43,829 nucleotides of DNA, from positions 1 through 43,829 of the forward strand of contig JAOTYV010000003.1 in assembly GCA_029861675.1 (NCBI GenBank), written 5' to 3'. This stretch comes from Alphaproteobacteria bacterium (GTDB taxonomy: Bacteria > Pseudomonadota > Alphaproteobacteria > UBA8366). Positions 32,887 to 41,775 of this stretch are shown piece after piece. Numbering within the stretch: position 1 is the stretch's first letter; each line of letters opens with the position of its first letter. The position numbers and the translations under genes were made by a program. The notes beneath the pieces are model-generated. The model ran no database searches. It was not told the origin of the DNA and saw only the letters and a list, made by a program, of their open reading frames with translations.

Positions 32887-34725
32887 GTGCGTCACGCCAG
32901 CTACATTGAGAATTCGGCATCCCGCCAGCGGGAAAAGGGTGCGGATATGCGGGTTTTGCGCCAGTTGGGCCGGTATCTGCGGCCCTACCTACTGCCGATT
33001 GCCGGTGCCTTTATGGCGCTGATTGTGGCTGCCGCGACGGTGTTGTCGATCGGTCAGGGTTTGCGGTTCCTGATCGACCGCGGTTTGACAAGCGATGACG
33101 GCGACTTGTTGAACGACGCGTTGTTGGTATTGCTGGCGGCGACCGCGGTACTGGCGTTGTCGACCTATTGCCGGTTTGCGCTGGTGTCCTGGGTCGGCGA
33201 GCGCGTTGTCGCGGATATCCGCCGGGAGGTGTTTAACCATGTGATCCGGTTGAGTCCCGGGTTTTTTGAGGTCACCCGAACCGGCGAGGTCCTGTCGCGC
33301 CTCACCACCGACACCACCTTGATCCAAGTCGTCATCGGCTCGGCGGTTTCCGTTGCCTTACGTAACATGCTGCTGTTTCTCGGCGGTACCGCCATGCTGA
33401 TCGTCACCAGCAGCCAACTTACCGGGCTGGTCGCGCTGTTCGTGCCGCTTGTGGTCGCGCCGATCGTCATCGTCGGACGGGCGGTACGGCAGCTTAGCGG
33501 CACCGCGCAGGAGCGGATTGCCGAAATCAGCGCCTATGCCGGCGAATCGCTCAGTGCAATCCGAACGCTCCAAGCGTTCACCCACGAAGCCGAAGACCGG
33601 CAACAGTTCAACGCGCGCGTCGAGGATGCGTTCGCCGTTTCGATGCGGCGGGTGCGTTTGCGGGCGATCTTGACGGCGGTGGTGATCCTGTTGGTTTTCG
33701 GTGCCGTCGGCGTAATCCTCTGGATGGGGGGACGCGATGTGGTTGCCGGTGAAATGTCCGGCGGGGCGCTATCGGCTTTCATCTTTTATTCGATTGTCGT
33801 TGCCGGGTCGGTCGGTGCTATTTCCGAAGTGGTGGGAGATTTGCAGCGGGCCGCCGGGGCGGCCGAGCGGCTGTTCGACTTGTTGAACACACAACCGGAA
33901 ATCACCGCGCCCGAAATCCCGGTTTCGCTGCCGGCGGCGCCGCGTGGGGAGGTCGTCCTGCACGACGTCACATTCCATTATCCGTCGCGGCCGGAAACAG
34001 CGGCCTTGGATGGCTTCAACCTCACCGTCGCACGGGGCGAGACGGTGGCGTTGGTGGGGCCGTCCGGCGCCGGAAAGACGACAGTGTTTCAACTGCTTCT
34101 CCGCTTCTACGATCCGGAGGCCGGCACGGTCAACTTCGACGGCGTCGATGTGCGGACGGTGGACCCGGCGGCGCTGCGCCGGCGAATCGGCCTGGTGCCC
34201 CAGGAGCCCGTTCTGTTCACCACCGATGCCATGGAAAATATCCGTTATGGCAGACCCGACGCGCCGGATGCGGAGGTGCGGGAGGCGGCGACCGCCGCTG
34301 CCGCAACCGAATTCATCGATCAGCTTCCCGACGGCTTCGGTACATTTTTGGGCGAAGGCGGTGTCCGGCTGTCCGGCGGCCAGCGCCAGCGGATCGCGAT
34401 CGCGCGCGCAATCCTGCGCGATCCAGCCGTCCTGCTGCTCGACGAAGCAACCAGCGCGCTGGACGCGGAGTCCGAAAAGCTGGTTCAGTCCGCGTTACAG
34501 CGGTTGACCTCCGAACGGACGACAATCGTGATCGCGCATCGGCTTGCCACGATTCTCCGGGCCGACCGCATTATCGTGATGGATCAGGGGCGCATTGTCG
34601 CAACGGGAACGCATGACGAACTTATGGCGCAGCACGGTCTCTACGCACGGCTTGCCCGCTTGCAGTTCGAGATCGGCAATGACGATGCGGAGACGCCGAT
34701 GGCGCCGGAGGCCGCGCAACGATAG
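32887..34725 (+). CDS. MsbA-like ABC exporter (fused TMD-NBD)
   Basis: A 612-residue half-size ABC exporter: six membrane helices (about residues 35-320) followed by an ATPase domain (about 355-595). ATPase motifs are complete: Walker A GPSGAGKTT, Q-loop in LVPQEPVLF, signature RLSGGQRQRIAIARA, Walker B AVLLLDEATSALD and H-loop IAHR. The subfamily is that of lipid/multidrug exporters such as MsbA; the cargo is unknown. GTG at 32887 has GGAGG seven bases before it; ATG at 32947 (MRVLRQLGRYLRPYL) is an alternative. It converges with the MotB-like gene. Confidence 0.92.
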   Translation: MRHASYIENSASRQREKGADMRVLRQLGRYLRPYLLPIAGAFMALIVAAATVLSIGQGLRFLIDRGLTSDDGDLLNDALLVLLAATAVLALSTYCRFALVSWVGERVVADIRREVFNHVIRLSPGFFEVTRTGEVLSRLTTDTTLIQVVIGSAVSVALRNMLLFLGGTAMLIVTSSQLTGLVALFVPLVVAPIVIVGRAVRQLSGTAQERIAEISAYAGESLSAIRTLQAFTHEAEDRQQFNARVEDAFAVSMRRVRLRAILTAVVILLVFGAVGVILWMGGRDVVAGEMSGGALSAFIFYSIVVAGSVGAISEVVGDLQRAAGAAERLFDLLNTQPEITAPEIPVSLPAAPRGEVVLHDVTFHYPSRPETAALDGFNLTVARGETVALVGPSGAGKTTVFQLLLRFYDPEAGTVNFDGVDVRTVDPAALRRRIGLVPQEPVLFTTDAMENIRYGRPDAPDAEVREAATAAAATEFIDQLPDGFGTFLGEGGVRLSGGQRQRIAIARAILRDPAVLLLDEATSALDAESEKLVQSALQRLTSERTTIVIAHRLATILRADRIIVMDQGRIVATGTHDELMAQHGLYARLARLQFEIGNDDAETPMAPEAAQR

Positions 34726-34736
34726 GCCTGATGGCG

Positions 34737-35909
34737 TCAGCGCTGGTCGAGCTTGATTTCGATCCGCCGGTTACGCTGACGCGCCGCGGCGTTGCGGCCT
34801 GGCGCCAACGGGTGAAATTCACCGAACCCGGCGGCGGCGAGCCGGCCCGGCGGTATTCCACGAGACTTGAGATGTTTCACCACCGAAATGGCGCGCGCGG
34901 CCGACAATTCCCAGTTCGATGGGAACCGTTCATTCGATATGGGCACGCTGTCCGTATGTCCGTCCACCCGCAAAACCCAGTTGATGCCGGTCGGGATGCG
35001 GGCCGCGATGGTCTTCAAGGTGCCCGCCAGGCGGCTGAGCTGTTCCTTGCCCGCGCCGCCGAGTTCGGCGGAGCCGGAATCGAACAACACCTCCGATTGA
35101 AACACGAAGCGGTCGCCGACCACGCGGATGTCCTGCCGGTTGCCGAGCACGACGCGCAGCCGGCCGAAGAATTCGGATCTGTATCGCGCCAGTTCCTGCA
35201 CCTTGCGGGCCAGCGCCGCATTCAGCCGCTTGCCGAGATCGGCGATCTTCGTCTGCTGTTCCTTGTCCTTCAGCTCGGACGCTTGCAGCGCCGCGTTCAG
35301 TGTGGCGATCTGTTTGCGAAGCGTCACAAGCTGTTTGTTCAGCAGGGCGACTTGCGCCTTGGCCTTTAGGCTGAGTTCGCGCTCCGTCGCGACACGCTGT
35401 TTTCCCGATCTTGCCGCGATCCGTGCCTTTTTCAGATCTTTTTCCATCTGCTCCTTTAAGGCGCGGAGCGCGATAATGTCTTGCTGCAGCAGGCGTAGTT
35501 TATTGAGCTGAGCGTCCAGCGCCTCTTTGCTTGTCTCGGTCGCCCGGTTCGCTTCTTCAAAGGCTCTTTTGGCCTCGCCGAGTTGCTCGCTCATGGTGTT
35601 CCACTGCGCCTGCAGGTCGTCGCGTTGCGACAGACTGCTTTGTAACTCGGACGAAATTTCCGCGAGATCCCGGCGCAGATCGGTATTGCTTTTGCGCTCC
35701 AGGTCGAGCAGTTCGGCAAGCTCGGCGACCTGTTTGTTCAGGCTGTCGAGGGCCTTGTCGCGGCCGAGCAGGGCATCGTTAAGGTAGAACTGTGCAACCA
35801 CGAATATCATCAAAAGAAAGATGATGACCATCAGCAGGGTTGCGAGGGCATCCACGAAACCGGGCCAGATGTCGAAGGCAGTGCGGGAGCGTCTGTTGGC
35901 AAGCGACAT
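34737..35909 (-). CDS. MotB/OmpA-like protein with long coiled coil
   Basis: A 390-residue inner-membrane protein with one membrane helix (about residues 20-43, LATLLMVIIFLLMIFVV), a coiled coil of about 200 residues (50-250) and a C-terminal OmpA/MotB peptidoglycan-binding domain (about 265-388). FVDALATLL puts an Asp at the start of the helix, where MotB and TolR/ExbD have the proton-binding Asp. The OmpA domain has VLFDSGSAEL, DGHTDSVPI, NWELSAARA and NRRIEIKL. With the MotA-like gene nine bases upstream it probably forms a proton-driven stator-like complex tied to the cell wall. The long coiled coil is not in flagellar MotB. No flagellar genes are nearby. Confidence 0.88.
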   Translation of the reverse strand: MSLANRRSRTAFDIWPGFVDALATLLMVIIFLLMIFVVAQFYLNDALLGRDKALDSLNKQVAELAELLDLERKSNTDLRRDLAEISSELQSSLSQRDDLQAQWNTMSEQLGEAKRAFEEANRATETSKEALDAQLNKLRLLQQDIIALRALKEQMEKDLKKARIAARSGKQRVATERELSLKAKAQVALLNKQLVTLRKQIATLNAALQASELKDKEQQTKIADLGKRLNAALARKVQELARYRSEFFGRLRVVLGNRQDIRVVGDRFVFQSEVLFDSGSAELGGAGKEQLSRLAGTLKTIAARIPTGINWVLRVDGHTDSVPISNERFPSNWELSAARAISVVKHLKSRGIPPGRLAAAGFGEFHPLAPGRNAAARQRNRRIEIKLDQR

Positions 35910-35918
35910 GGTGGCGCC

Positions 35919-37061
35919 CTATGGCTCGGCCTCCTCGGCGAGCGCTGCGATCGTTCGCGCGAGGAGCCGGATTTCCGCCCGAATGTCCTGAACCGTTTCC
36001 GCCCGCCCGGTCGCCATTTCATCGGCGATCCGGCTGAGCAGGGATTCGAGCGTGCGAAATTGATCCGCCTGCGGCGCAGCGCCGTTGCCGCCACCCATTT
36101 CCGTCAATTTGATCAGTACCGGCTTCAGCTCCATATGACCTTCCGCTAATTTGAGCAGCAGGTTCTGTTCGGTACGAATGGTTTCGCCGAGCGTTGTGAT
36201 AGCGCCGCTCAGCTCGATCAATTTCTGGTTCGCGTCGCTCTTGCCCTCTTCGCTCCGGGCCATTGCCCGCTGGAAGTTCTCCAACCCGTCGGCGGTCTGT
36301 TCCAGCAATGCTTGAATATAGGCCGGGACCGACTGATCGCCTTCGCCGCCGATGCCGGCGCGCCCGAGTCGGGTCTGGCTGGAAAGCCATTCTTCGAGGT
36401 CGTTGTAGAACCGGTTCTGCGCCTGTCCGGCCTGGAGCGCGAGGAAGCCGAGCACCAGCGACCCGGCGAGCCCGAACAAGGAGGAACTGAACGCGGTGCC
36501 CATTCCTGCCAGCGGCGCTTTCAGACCGGCCTTCAGCTCTTCCATGGCGTTGGTGGCGACGGTTCCGCCGGTCGAAAGTCCGCCAATGACATCGCTGATC
36601 GAGCTTACCGTGCCGAGCAGTCCCCAAAAGGTTCCGAGAAGCCCGAGAAAAACCAGCAGACCGATCATGTAGCGCGAGATTTCCCGGCTTTCGTCGAGGC
36701 GGCTGGCAATGCCATCGAGCAGGGACCGCATCGCGATCGTCGATAGATTCAGCTTGCTGCCCGACCGTTCGCCGAGCATCGCGGCCATGGGCGCGAGCAG
36801 CCGGGGCAGCGCTTCGCTATCCGCGATCATATTGTCGCGCTGAAAGGATTCGATCCATTTGACCTCGCGCTGCAGCATCGTGACATTGCGAAAGGTGTGG
36901 ACGATACCAACGAGAAGAGCACCCAGGATGACGCCATTCAGCACGACATTTGCGGCGAAGGCCGACCTGAGCGCCGGAAATAGGAAAGCGACAGCCACAG
37001 CGACCGTCACCAGGAAAAACGTCATCCGTGCAAAGAAACGATTGGGTCGTGTCATACCCAT
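35919..37061 (-). CDS. MotA/TolQ/ExbB-like proton channel protein
   Basis: A 380-residue membrane protein of the MotA/TolQ/ExbB superfamily. Membrane segments lie near residues 13-33, 38-56, 131-155 and 190-215. The family core is SRYMIGLLVFLGLLGTFWGLLGTVSS, then APLAGMGTAFSSSLFGLAGSLVLGFLALQ, with the conserved small residues and Thr/Ser of the pore. A cytoplasmic region lies between helices 2 and 3, and about 150 residues follow the last helix, partly helical and rich in Glu/Leu. It is longer than ExbB or TolQ. Middle gene of the operon, 16 bp after the OmpA-like gene. Confidence 0.88.
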   Translation of the reverse strand: MGMTRPNRFFARMTFFLVTVAVAVAFLFPALRSAFAANVVLNGVILGALLVGIVHTFRNVTMLQREVKWIESFQRDNMIADSEALPRLLAPMAAMLGERSGSKLNLSTIAMRSLLDGIASRLDESREISRYMIGLLVFLGLLGTFWGLLGTVSSISDVIGGLSTGGTVATNAMEELKAGLKAPLAGMGTAFSSSLFGLAGSLVLGFLALQAGQAQNRFYNDLEEWLSSQTRLGRAGIGGEGDQSVPAYIQALLEQTADGLENFQRAMARSEEGKSDANQKLIELSGAITTLGETIRTEQNLLLKLAEGHMELKPVLIKLTEMGGGNGAAPQADQFRTLESLLSRIADEMATGRAETVQDIRAEIRLLARTIAALAEEAEP

Positions 37062-37077
37062 GTCCGTTCAGGCCAGA

Positions 37078-38514
37078 TCAATTCCGGATCTTGGCGTCGA
37101 CGCGGTCGGTTGCGCCGTTTTCTGCCCGGTTGCCCAACGCGCGTACGTCCATGCGCGTGCTGCGGATACCTTTCTTCATGAGATAGGTCCGTACCGAAAG
37201 CGCACGGAATAGAGAAAGCCGCCTGGACTTGCTCGGCGATCCATTCGCGCTTCCGGCATAGCCAAGCAACTGGATCCGAAGACCGCTTTCCTTGCCCATG
37301 CGTTTTGCGAGAGTGTCGAGGAACGCCTTGCCGTCCTCGGGAATCTCCGTGGAATTCAGCGCAAAGGGAATTCGAAGGAGGTTGCCGTTATCGGACAAGC
37401 TCGGCGGTGCGGCTTTCGGTGCCGTGAGCGCCGCAACTTGCGGTGCCTTAACCGGGGCCTGCGGCGCGCTGCCGGGTATGGATTTTAAAACGGGAGCCGG
37501 CGGTGGGATTACCGACGGTACGCGCGGCGCATCGGTGCGGGCCGAGGCGACATCGGCGGCCTTCTCCGGAGGTTTAGGAGCGGGCATCAGGGCCTTCGGC
37601 GGCGCGGTTGGCGATTTGCGCTCGGGCCGTTTGGCGACCTCGGGTTTCGGCACTGCTGCGAGCGGCGCGGTCGGCGTTGGCGCTGACGGTGGTGCTGATT
37701 TGGAAGTTCCGGGTTCGACTTCCGCAGATGGCGCCGGCGTTTTTGCGATGTCCGGCTTCGGCTGAGGCCGACGCGCCGCTACTTTGGGTGGCGTCACAGT
37801 TGGCGCGGCGAGTTTCGGCACGGGCGGCGCTTTTGGCAGGGTGGTTTTTGGTATCTCCGAAATTTGCGGCGTCGCCGGGGCCGGCTTCGAAATCTTGGGC
37901 GGCGTGATTTTCCGTGCGGCAATTTTCGGTGGTTCGATCTTCGGCGCGCTCAGCACCGGCGGCGGCGGAATTTTCCGTGTCTTGATGCGCGGCTTCGAAA
38001 CCTTGGGCGCGGTCGCGACCTGCGGCGCCGTTGGCAGGGCCGGGCGTTGAGGTTTTACAGTGCGCCTCGGTGCGGGCGGCACGGCGCGGGAGCGTTCCGG
38101 TCGGCGCGCCGGCGGGTTGATCGGTTTTGCGGGCGTCATCAGCAGGCGCGATTTGGGCATTCTTTGCGGCGGCGGCAGCAGCCGCCCGGCTTGAATTTGC
38201 GAGGCCGGCGATACCGGCGTCAGTTGCACCCGGGAGCGCTCCGGCCTGTCGACTACCGCCCGTTTGGGGCGTTGGCTCGGCGCCGGCATTTGCAGTTGCG
38301 GCCGCTGGACGGGGTCCTGCCGTTGCAGGATCGCGCGCGGCAGGTTTTGCGGCGGCGGTCCAAGCTGGTCGAGAACCGATTCGTCGACGGTAACGCTGGA
38401 TGATTGCGCGAATGAAACACTCGAATATCCGCCCGCGGCGATGACGAGCGCGGAAACGAGTACGCCCGCAAGCATTGGTCGCCCGGCGGGTCGTGGGGTA
38501 ACACTGTCGTACAT
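37078..38514 (-). CDS. Secreted Pro-rich OmpA-family protein
   Basis: A 478-residue protein: a signal-peptide-like or anchor hydrophobic stretch (about residues 14-36, ending VSFAQS), a Pro/Lys/Ala-rich region of about 310 residues (50-365) with irregular repeats such as PPKI, APKV, KPRIK, and an OmpA-like C-terminal domain (375-478; IPFALNSTEIPEDGKAFLD, LLGYAGSA, SLFRALSVRTYL). The Pro-rich stretch could span the periplasm, as TonB's does, but has no TonB domain. First gene of the three-gene operon. Ends in DAKIRN rather than the usual ExxR-VxIxI of OmpA domains, so peptidoglycan binding is not assured. Confidence 0.82.
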   Translation of the reverse strand: MYDSVTPRPAGRPMLAGVLVSALVIAAGGYSSVSFAQSSSVTVDESVLDQLGPPPQNLPRAILQRQDPVQRPQLQMPAPSQRPKRAVVDRPERSRVQLTPVSPASQIQAGRLLPPPQRMPKSRLLMTPAKPINPPARRPERSRAVPPAPRRTVKPQRPALPTAPQVATAPKVSKPRIKTRKIPPPPVLSAPKIEPPKIAARKITPPKISKPAPATPQISEIPKTTLPKAPPVPKLAAPTVTPPKVAARRPQPKPDIAKTPAPSAEVEPGTSKSAPPSAPTPTAPLAAVPKPEVAKRPERKSPTAPPKALMPAPKPPEKAADVASARTDAPRVPSVIPPPAPVLKSIPGSAPQAPVKAPQVAALTAPKAAPPSLSDNGNLLRIPFALNSTEIPEDGKAFLDTLAKRMGKESGLRIQLLGYAGSANGSPSKSRRLSLFRALSVRTYLMKKGIRSTRMDVRALGNRAENGATDRVDAKIRN

Positions 38515-38660
38515 GGAATAAATAATCCTGGTGCCGTACGTTCGTATTGCCGTCTCGGGCTCCCCGATAACAGGGACCTGTCGTTAGTGGATTCCGGTCC
38601 TAAATCTTGGATCGAACATACAGCAGCCAACTTGTTTGGACAACTACGGCAAGTTGCGGC

Positions 38661-39464
38661 TTACGACCTGCCGCTGAGCAGGTCAATCAGTGTTTCTTGC
38701 AACCCGTCATTTGTCGCAAGAATGTTTCTTGCGCCAATTTCATAACGCGCACCGTTGATTTCGGTGGCGAAGCCACCCGCCTCTCGAACAAGGATCAATC
38801 CGGCGGCCACATCCCATGGGTTCAGGCCGTTTTCCCAATATCCGTCGTATCGGCCCGCCGCGACATAGGCGAGGTCGAGTGCCGCAGAACCGAAACGGCG
38901 TACGCCGGCAATCCGTTCCATGACGGCATCGAGTTGTTTTAGGAAATCCGCCCCGGTGGAAGTGCCTTCGTGGATGCCGAACGGAATCCCGGTGGCGAGT
39001 AGCGCCTCGCTCAGCTGTTTACGGCCGGACACCCGAAGACGGCGGCTGTTGAGATAGGCGCCGATATTTTTTTCCGCCCAAAAAACTTCGTCTTTGATCG
39101 GATCGAAAATCACGCCGGCAACGATGTCGTCATCCCGGCTCAACGCGATCGAGACGCAAAAGTGCGGCAAGCCATGCATAAAATTAGTCGTGCCGTCCAA
39201 CGGGTCGACGATCCAAGTGTGGTGCGGGTCGGTTCCCTTGTGGCGTCCGCTCTCTTCCATCAGGAAGCCGTAGTCGGGACGCGCGTGTTGTAACTCCCGG
39301 CGGACGATTTGCTCGGCCTTCAAATCCGCATTCGTCACAAAATCGCCGGGGCCCTTGCGGCTAACCTGCAACTGCTCGATTTCGCCGAAGTCGCGGATCA
39401 GCGCACGTCCCGCGCGTTCCGCCGCACGGACCATGACATTAATGAGGGCGGATCGTTTGGCCAT
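38661..39464 (-). CDS. suhB: Inositol monophosphatase family protein
   Basis: A 267-residue Mg-dependent phosphatase of the IMPase family. Metal ligands are in MEESG (near residue 70), WIVDPLDGTTNFMHG (near 85-100) and NPWDVAAG (near 215). Substrates in this family include inositol-1-phosphate, and SuhB also affects ribosome synthesis in Enterobacteria; the exact role here is not decidable. It starts nine bases after the EF-P stop, so efp-suhB is an operon, an arrangement common in Alphaproteobacteria. Confidence 0.94.
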   Translation of the reverse strand: MAKRSALINVMVRAAERAGRALIRDFGEIEQLQVSRKGPGDFVTNADLKAEQIVRRELQHARPDYGFLMEESGRHKGTDPHHTWIVDPLDGTTNFMHGLPHFCVSIALSRDDDIVAGVIFDPIKDEVFWAEKNIGAYLNSRRLRVSGRKQLSEALLATGIPFGIHEGTSTGADFLKQLDAVMERIAGVRRFGSAALDLAYVAAGRYDGYWENGLNPWDVAAGLILVREAGGFATEINGARYEIGARNILATNDGLQETLIDLLSGRS

Positions 39465-39473
39465 CGACGCGGG

Positions 39474-40043
39474 TCAGTCCTTCGCCCGCTCGACGTAGCT
39501 TCCGTCGGAGGTGTTGATAACGACACGCGTGCCGGCTCCGATATGCGGAGGAACCATCGTCCGCACGCCGTTCTCGAGCATAGCCGGCTTGTACGACGAC
39601 GATGCGGTCTGTCCCTTCACCACGGCGTCCGCTTCGGTGATCTCGAGCGTGACGTGCTCGGGAAGCGTGATGCTGATGGGCGAGTCTTCAAAAGATTCGA
39701 TCATGACCAGCATGCCGTCCTGCAGGAAGGGGACCGATTCTTCCCCGATCATGTCGGCGTTCAAGGTCACCTGTTCGAATGTCTCTTGGTCCATGAAGGT
39801 ATGGGTATCGCCATCCGAAAAGAGAAACTGATACTGTTTCTGATCGAGGCGCACCCGTTCGACCGATTCCGACGACCGAAAACGTTCGTTCAGTTTTGTC
39901 CCGCCGCGAAGGTCCTTGAGTTCGACCTGCAGAAAAGCACCGCCCTTGCCGGGTTTTACATGCTGCGTCTTGACTGCACGCCAAAGCCGGCCTTGATGTT
40001 CGATCACATTGCCGGGCCGGATCTCGTTCCCGTCGATCTTCAT
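39474..40043 (-). CDS. efp: Elongation factor P
   Basis: A 189-residue EF-P, which rescues ribosomes stalled at polyproline. All three beta-barrel domains are present. The domain I loop reads VKPGKGGAF with Lys33, the residue that is beta-lysylated in enterobacteria; an EpmA/EpmB modification system is not in the window. It would be needed to translate the very Pro-rich protein encoded at 37078-38514, a curious neighbour. The ending [16 protein letters not shown] ([14 protein letters not shown]) is typical. Confidence 0.97.
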   Translation of the reverse strand: MKIDGNEIRPGNVIEHQGRLWRAVKTQHVKPGKGGAFLQVELKDLRGGTKLNERFRSSESVERVRLDQKQYQFLFSDGDTHTFMDQETFEQVTLNADMIGEESVPFLQDGMLVMIESFEDSPISITLPEHVTLEITEADAVVKGQTASSSYKPAMLENGVRTMVPPHIGAGTRVVINTSDGSYVERAKD

Positions 40044-40108
40044 TGCGCTTACTCTTGTTTTGATGGGCCTTTGATGGAGGCGGCGCGGTTATACCGGTTT
40101 GACCGGCG

Positions 40109-40747
40109 TCAGGCAATGTCGCCAATGGTTTTATTGAAGGCTTTCACGGCCGCGCCCGGCCCATCCGGATAATCCCATACGCCTGATACGACCGATAGGA
40201 AATTCGCGCCGGCGCGCACCAGCGGCGCGCAATTTTCCACCGTGATTCCACCAATTGCGACACAGGGTACGGTCATCAGGTGGCTCCACCATTCCAGGAG
40301 GTCCGGCGTCGCCCGGTTCTTTGGCGGTTTCGTCTGTGATTGGAAGAAGGCGCCAAAGGCGACATAGTCGGCGCCTTGCTCGGCCGCGATAATGGCGAGA
40401 TGCCGCGAATTCTTGCATGTCACGCCGACGATCGAATCGTTGCCCAATTGCGCGCGGGCGTCTTTGTAGGGGGTGTCTTCCTGACCGATATGAACGCCGT
40501 CGCAACCGGTTTTCGCGGCGAGGTCGGGCCTGTCGTTCATGATGAAGGCAACGCCCCGGCTCTGTGCGACCGGCCGAAGCGCATCGGCGGCGCGACAAAT
40601 CTCGTCGTCCGAAACGTCCTTCAGCCGGAGCTGGACACACCCGACATCGTCAGCGTCAAGCGCTGCCGCCAGACGGCCAGCGAAGGCGTCGGCTTCGATC
40701 TGCGGTGGCGTAATCAGGTATAGCCGGCAGCGGGTATCCGTGTTCAA
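40109..40747 (-). CDS. thiE: Thiamine-phosphate synthase
   Basis: Joins HMP-pyrophosphate and thiazole phosphate to thiamine phosphate. The 212-residue TIM barrel has RLYLITPP near the start, FIMNDRPDLAAKTGCDGVHIGQED near 69-93, VGVTCKNSRHLAIIAAEQGADYVAFGAFFQSQTKP near 108-142 and CVAIGGITVENCAPLVRAGANFLSVVSG near 160-190. The start is TTG at 40747, overlapping the aldolase stop (TTGA); the RLYLIT strand is eight residues in, so no later start is possible. Translational coupling with the aldolase is likely. No THI-box riboswitch was seen upstream. Confidence 0.93.
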   Translation of the reverse strand: MNTDTRCRLYLITPPQIEADAFAGRLAAALDADDVGCVQLRLKDVSDDEICRAADALRPVAQSRGVAFIMNDRPDLAAKTGCDGVHIGQEDTPYKDARAQLGNDSIVGVTCKNSRHLAIIAAEQGADYVAFGAFFQSQTKPPKNRATPDLLEWWSHLMTVPCVAIGGITVENCAPLVRAGANFLSVVSGVWDYPDGPGAAVKAFNKTIGDIA

Positions 40748-41664
40748 GCCTTGCCCTGATAAATCTTGATGATGGTGTCGAGCATCTCTAACGCGTCTTC
40801 GCGTTTACGCTGGAAGGTATTCCGGCCGATGATCGAGCCGCCACCGCCGCCATCGCGGACCTGTCGAATTTCGTTGAATACGCCGTCCAGATCCTTTGCC
40901 GCGCCGCCGGAAAACACCACGATCCTGCGTCCGTTGAACGCGGATTGCATAATATGGCTGATACGGGCGCTGAGCGTTGAAACATCGATATTCTCGGATT
41001 CGTAAACCTTGCGCGCGTCGTCCAATTCGATGAAATCGGTGGGTGGCTTAACTTTGATGATATGTGCGCCCATTTCGGCGGCGAGATGAGCAGCATAGGC
41101 GGTGACGTCGATGGCGTTCTCGCCGTCCTTGGAAATGTCGCCACCGCGCGGATATGACCAAAGCACCGCGGCGAGTCCCACGGATTTGGCCTCTTCCGCC
41201 AGTTCCTGAAACTCTTCCATCATTTCGAATTGATCGTCCGAGCCCGGATACATTGTGAAGCCGATCGCCGAGCAACCTAGCCTGAGTGCGTCCGAGACGC
41301 TGCCATAGACCGCCTGGTCCTTGCTGGTCGCGTGGCTGTTGGAGCTGTTCAGCTTCAGGATCGTCGGGATCGCACCGGCAAAGCTGTCGGCACCCGCTTC
41401 GATCATGCCAAGCGGCGCCGCATAGGCGGACAGTCCGGCATCGACCGCCAGTTGAAAATGATAATGCGGATCATATGCCGGCGAATTTTTTGCAAAACTG
41501 CGGGCGGGGCCGTGTTCGAACCCTTGATCGACGGGAAGTATCAAGAGCTTACCGGATCCGCCAAGGCGGCCATGCATCAATATCCGGGCAAGGTTAGCCT
41601 TGGTCCCCGGATTATCGCTCTCATAATTTGCCAGTATTTTTCGAACGCGCTGACTAACCCTCAT
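40744..41664 (-). CDS. fbaB: Class I fructose-bisphosphate aldolase (DhnA/FbaB type)
   Basis: Cleaves fructose 1,6-bisphosphate by a Schiff-base mechanism. The 306-residue protein is of the archaeal-type DhnA class I family, not the class II zinc type. Visible are ILPVDQGFEHGPARSF near residue 42-57, LWSYPRGGDISKDGEN near 168, IIKVKPPTDF with the Schiff-base Lys near 202, and FSGGAAKD near 250 followed by GGGGGSIIGRNTFQR, the phosphate-binding part. It precedes thiE in the same transcript. Together with the phosphofructokinase at 6449 it completes the upper glycolytic steps. Confidence 0.94.
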   Translation of the reverse strand: MRVSQRVRKILANYESDNPGTKANLARILMHGRLGGSGKLLILPVDQGFEHGPARSFAKNSPAYDPHYHFQLAVDAGLSAYAAPLGMIEAGADSFAGAIPTILKLNSSNSHATSKDQAVYGSVSDALRLGCSAIGFTMYPGSDDQFEMMEEFQELAEEAKSVGLAAVLWSYPRGGDISKDGENAIDVTAYAAHLAAEMGAHIIKVKPPTDFIELDDARKVYESENIDVSTLSARISHIMQSAFNGRRIVVFSGGAAKDLDGVFNEIRQVRDGGGGGSIIGRNTFQRKREDALEMLDTIIKIYQGKA

Positions 41665-41775
41665 TTCGGCCTATTCCCTCGTGCGGCATTTCCTCAATCT
41701 CACTGTCGAGGACATACCCGAGGGGGGCGATATTTGCAATGTCCCGTGCGTATGAGATGCGCCGCTGCCGATGGG

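Noticed and set aside
34737..37061. ZorA/ZorB of a Zorya anti-phage system
   Set aside because: MotA/MotB-like pair fits superficially, but no helicase, nuclease or other Zorya gene is nearby, the third gene is a Pro-rich OmpA-like protein, and neighbours are housekeeping.
38880..38905. GAACCGAAACGG near 38886 as a third copy of the 107-bp repeat
   Set aside because: Only 12 bases match, inside the suhB coding region, and the rest of the repeat is absent.
41665..41775. THI-box (TPP) riboswitch for thiE
   Set aside because: thiE starts inside the aldolase stop codon, and the region before the aldolase shows no THI-box core.
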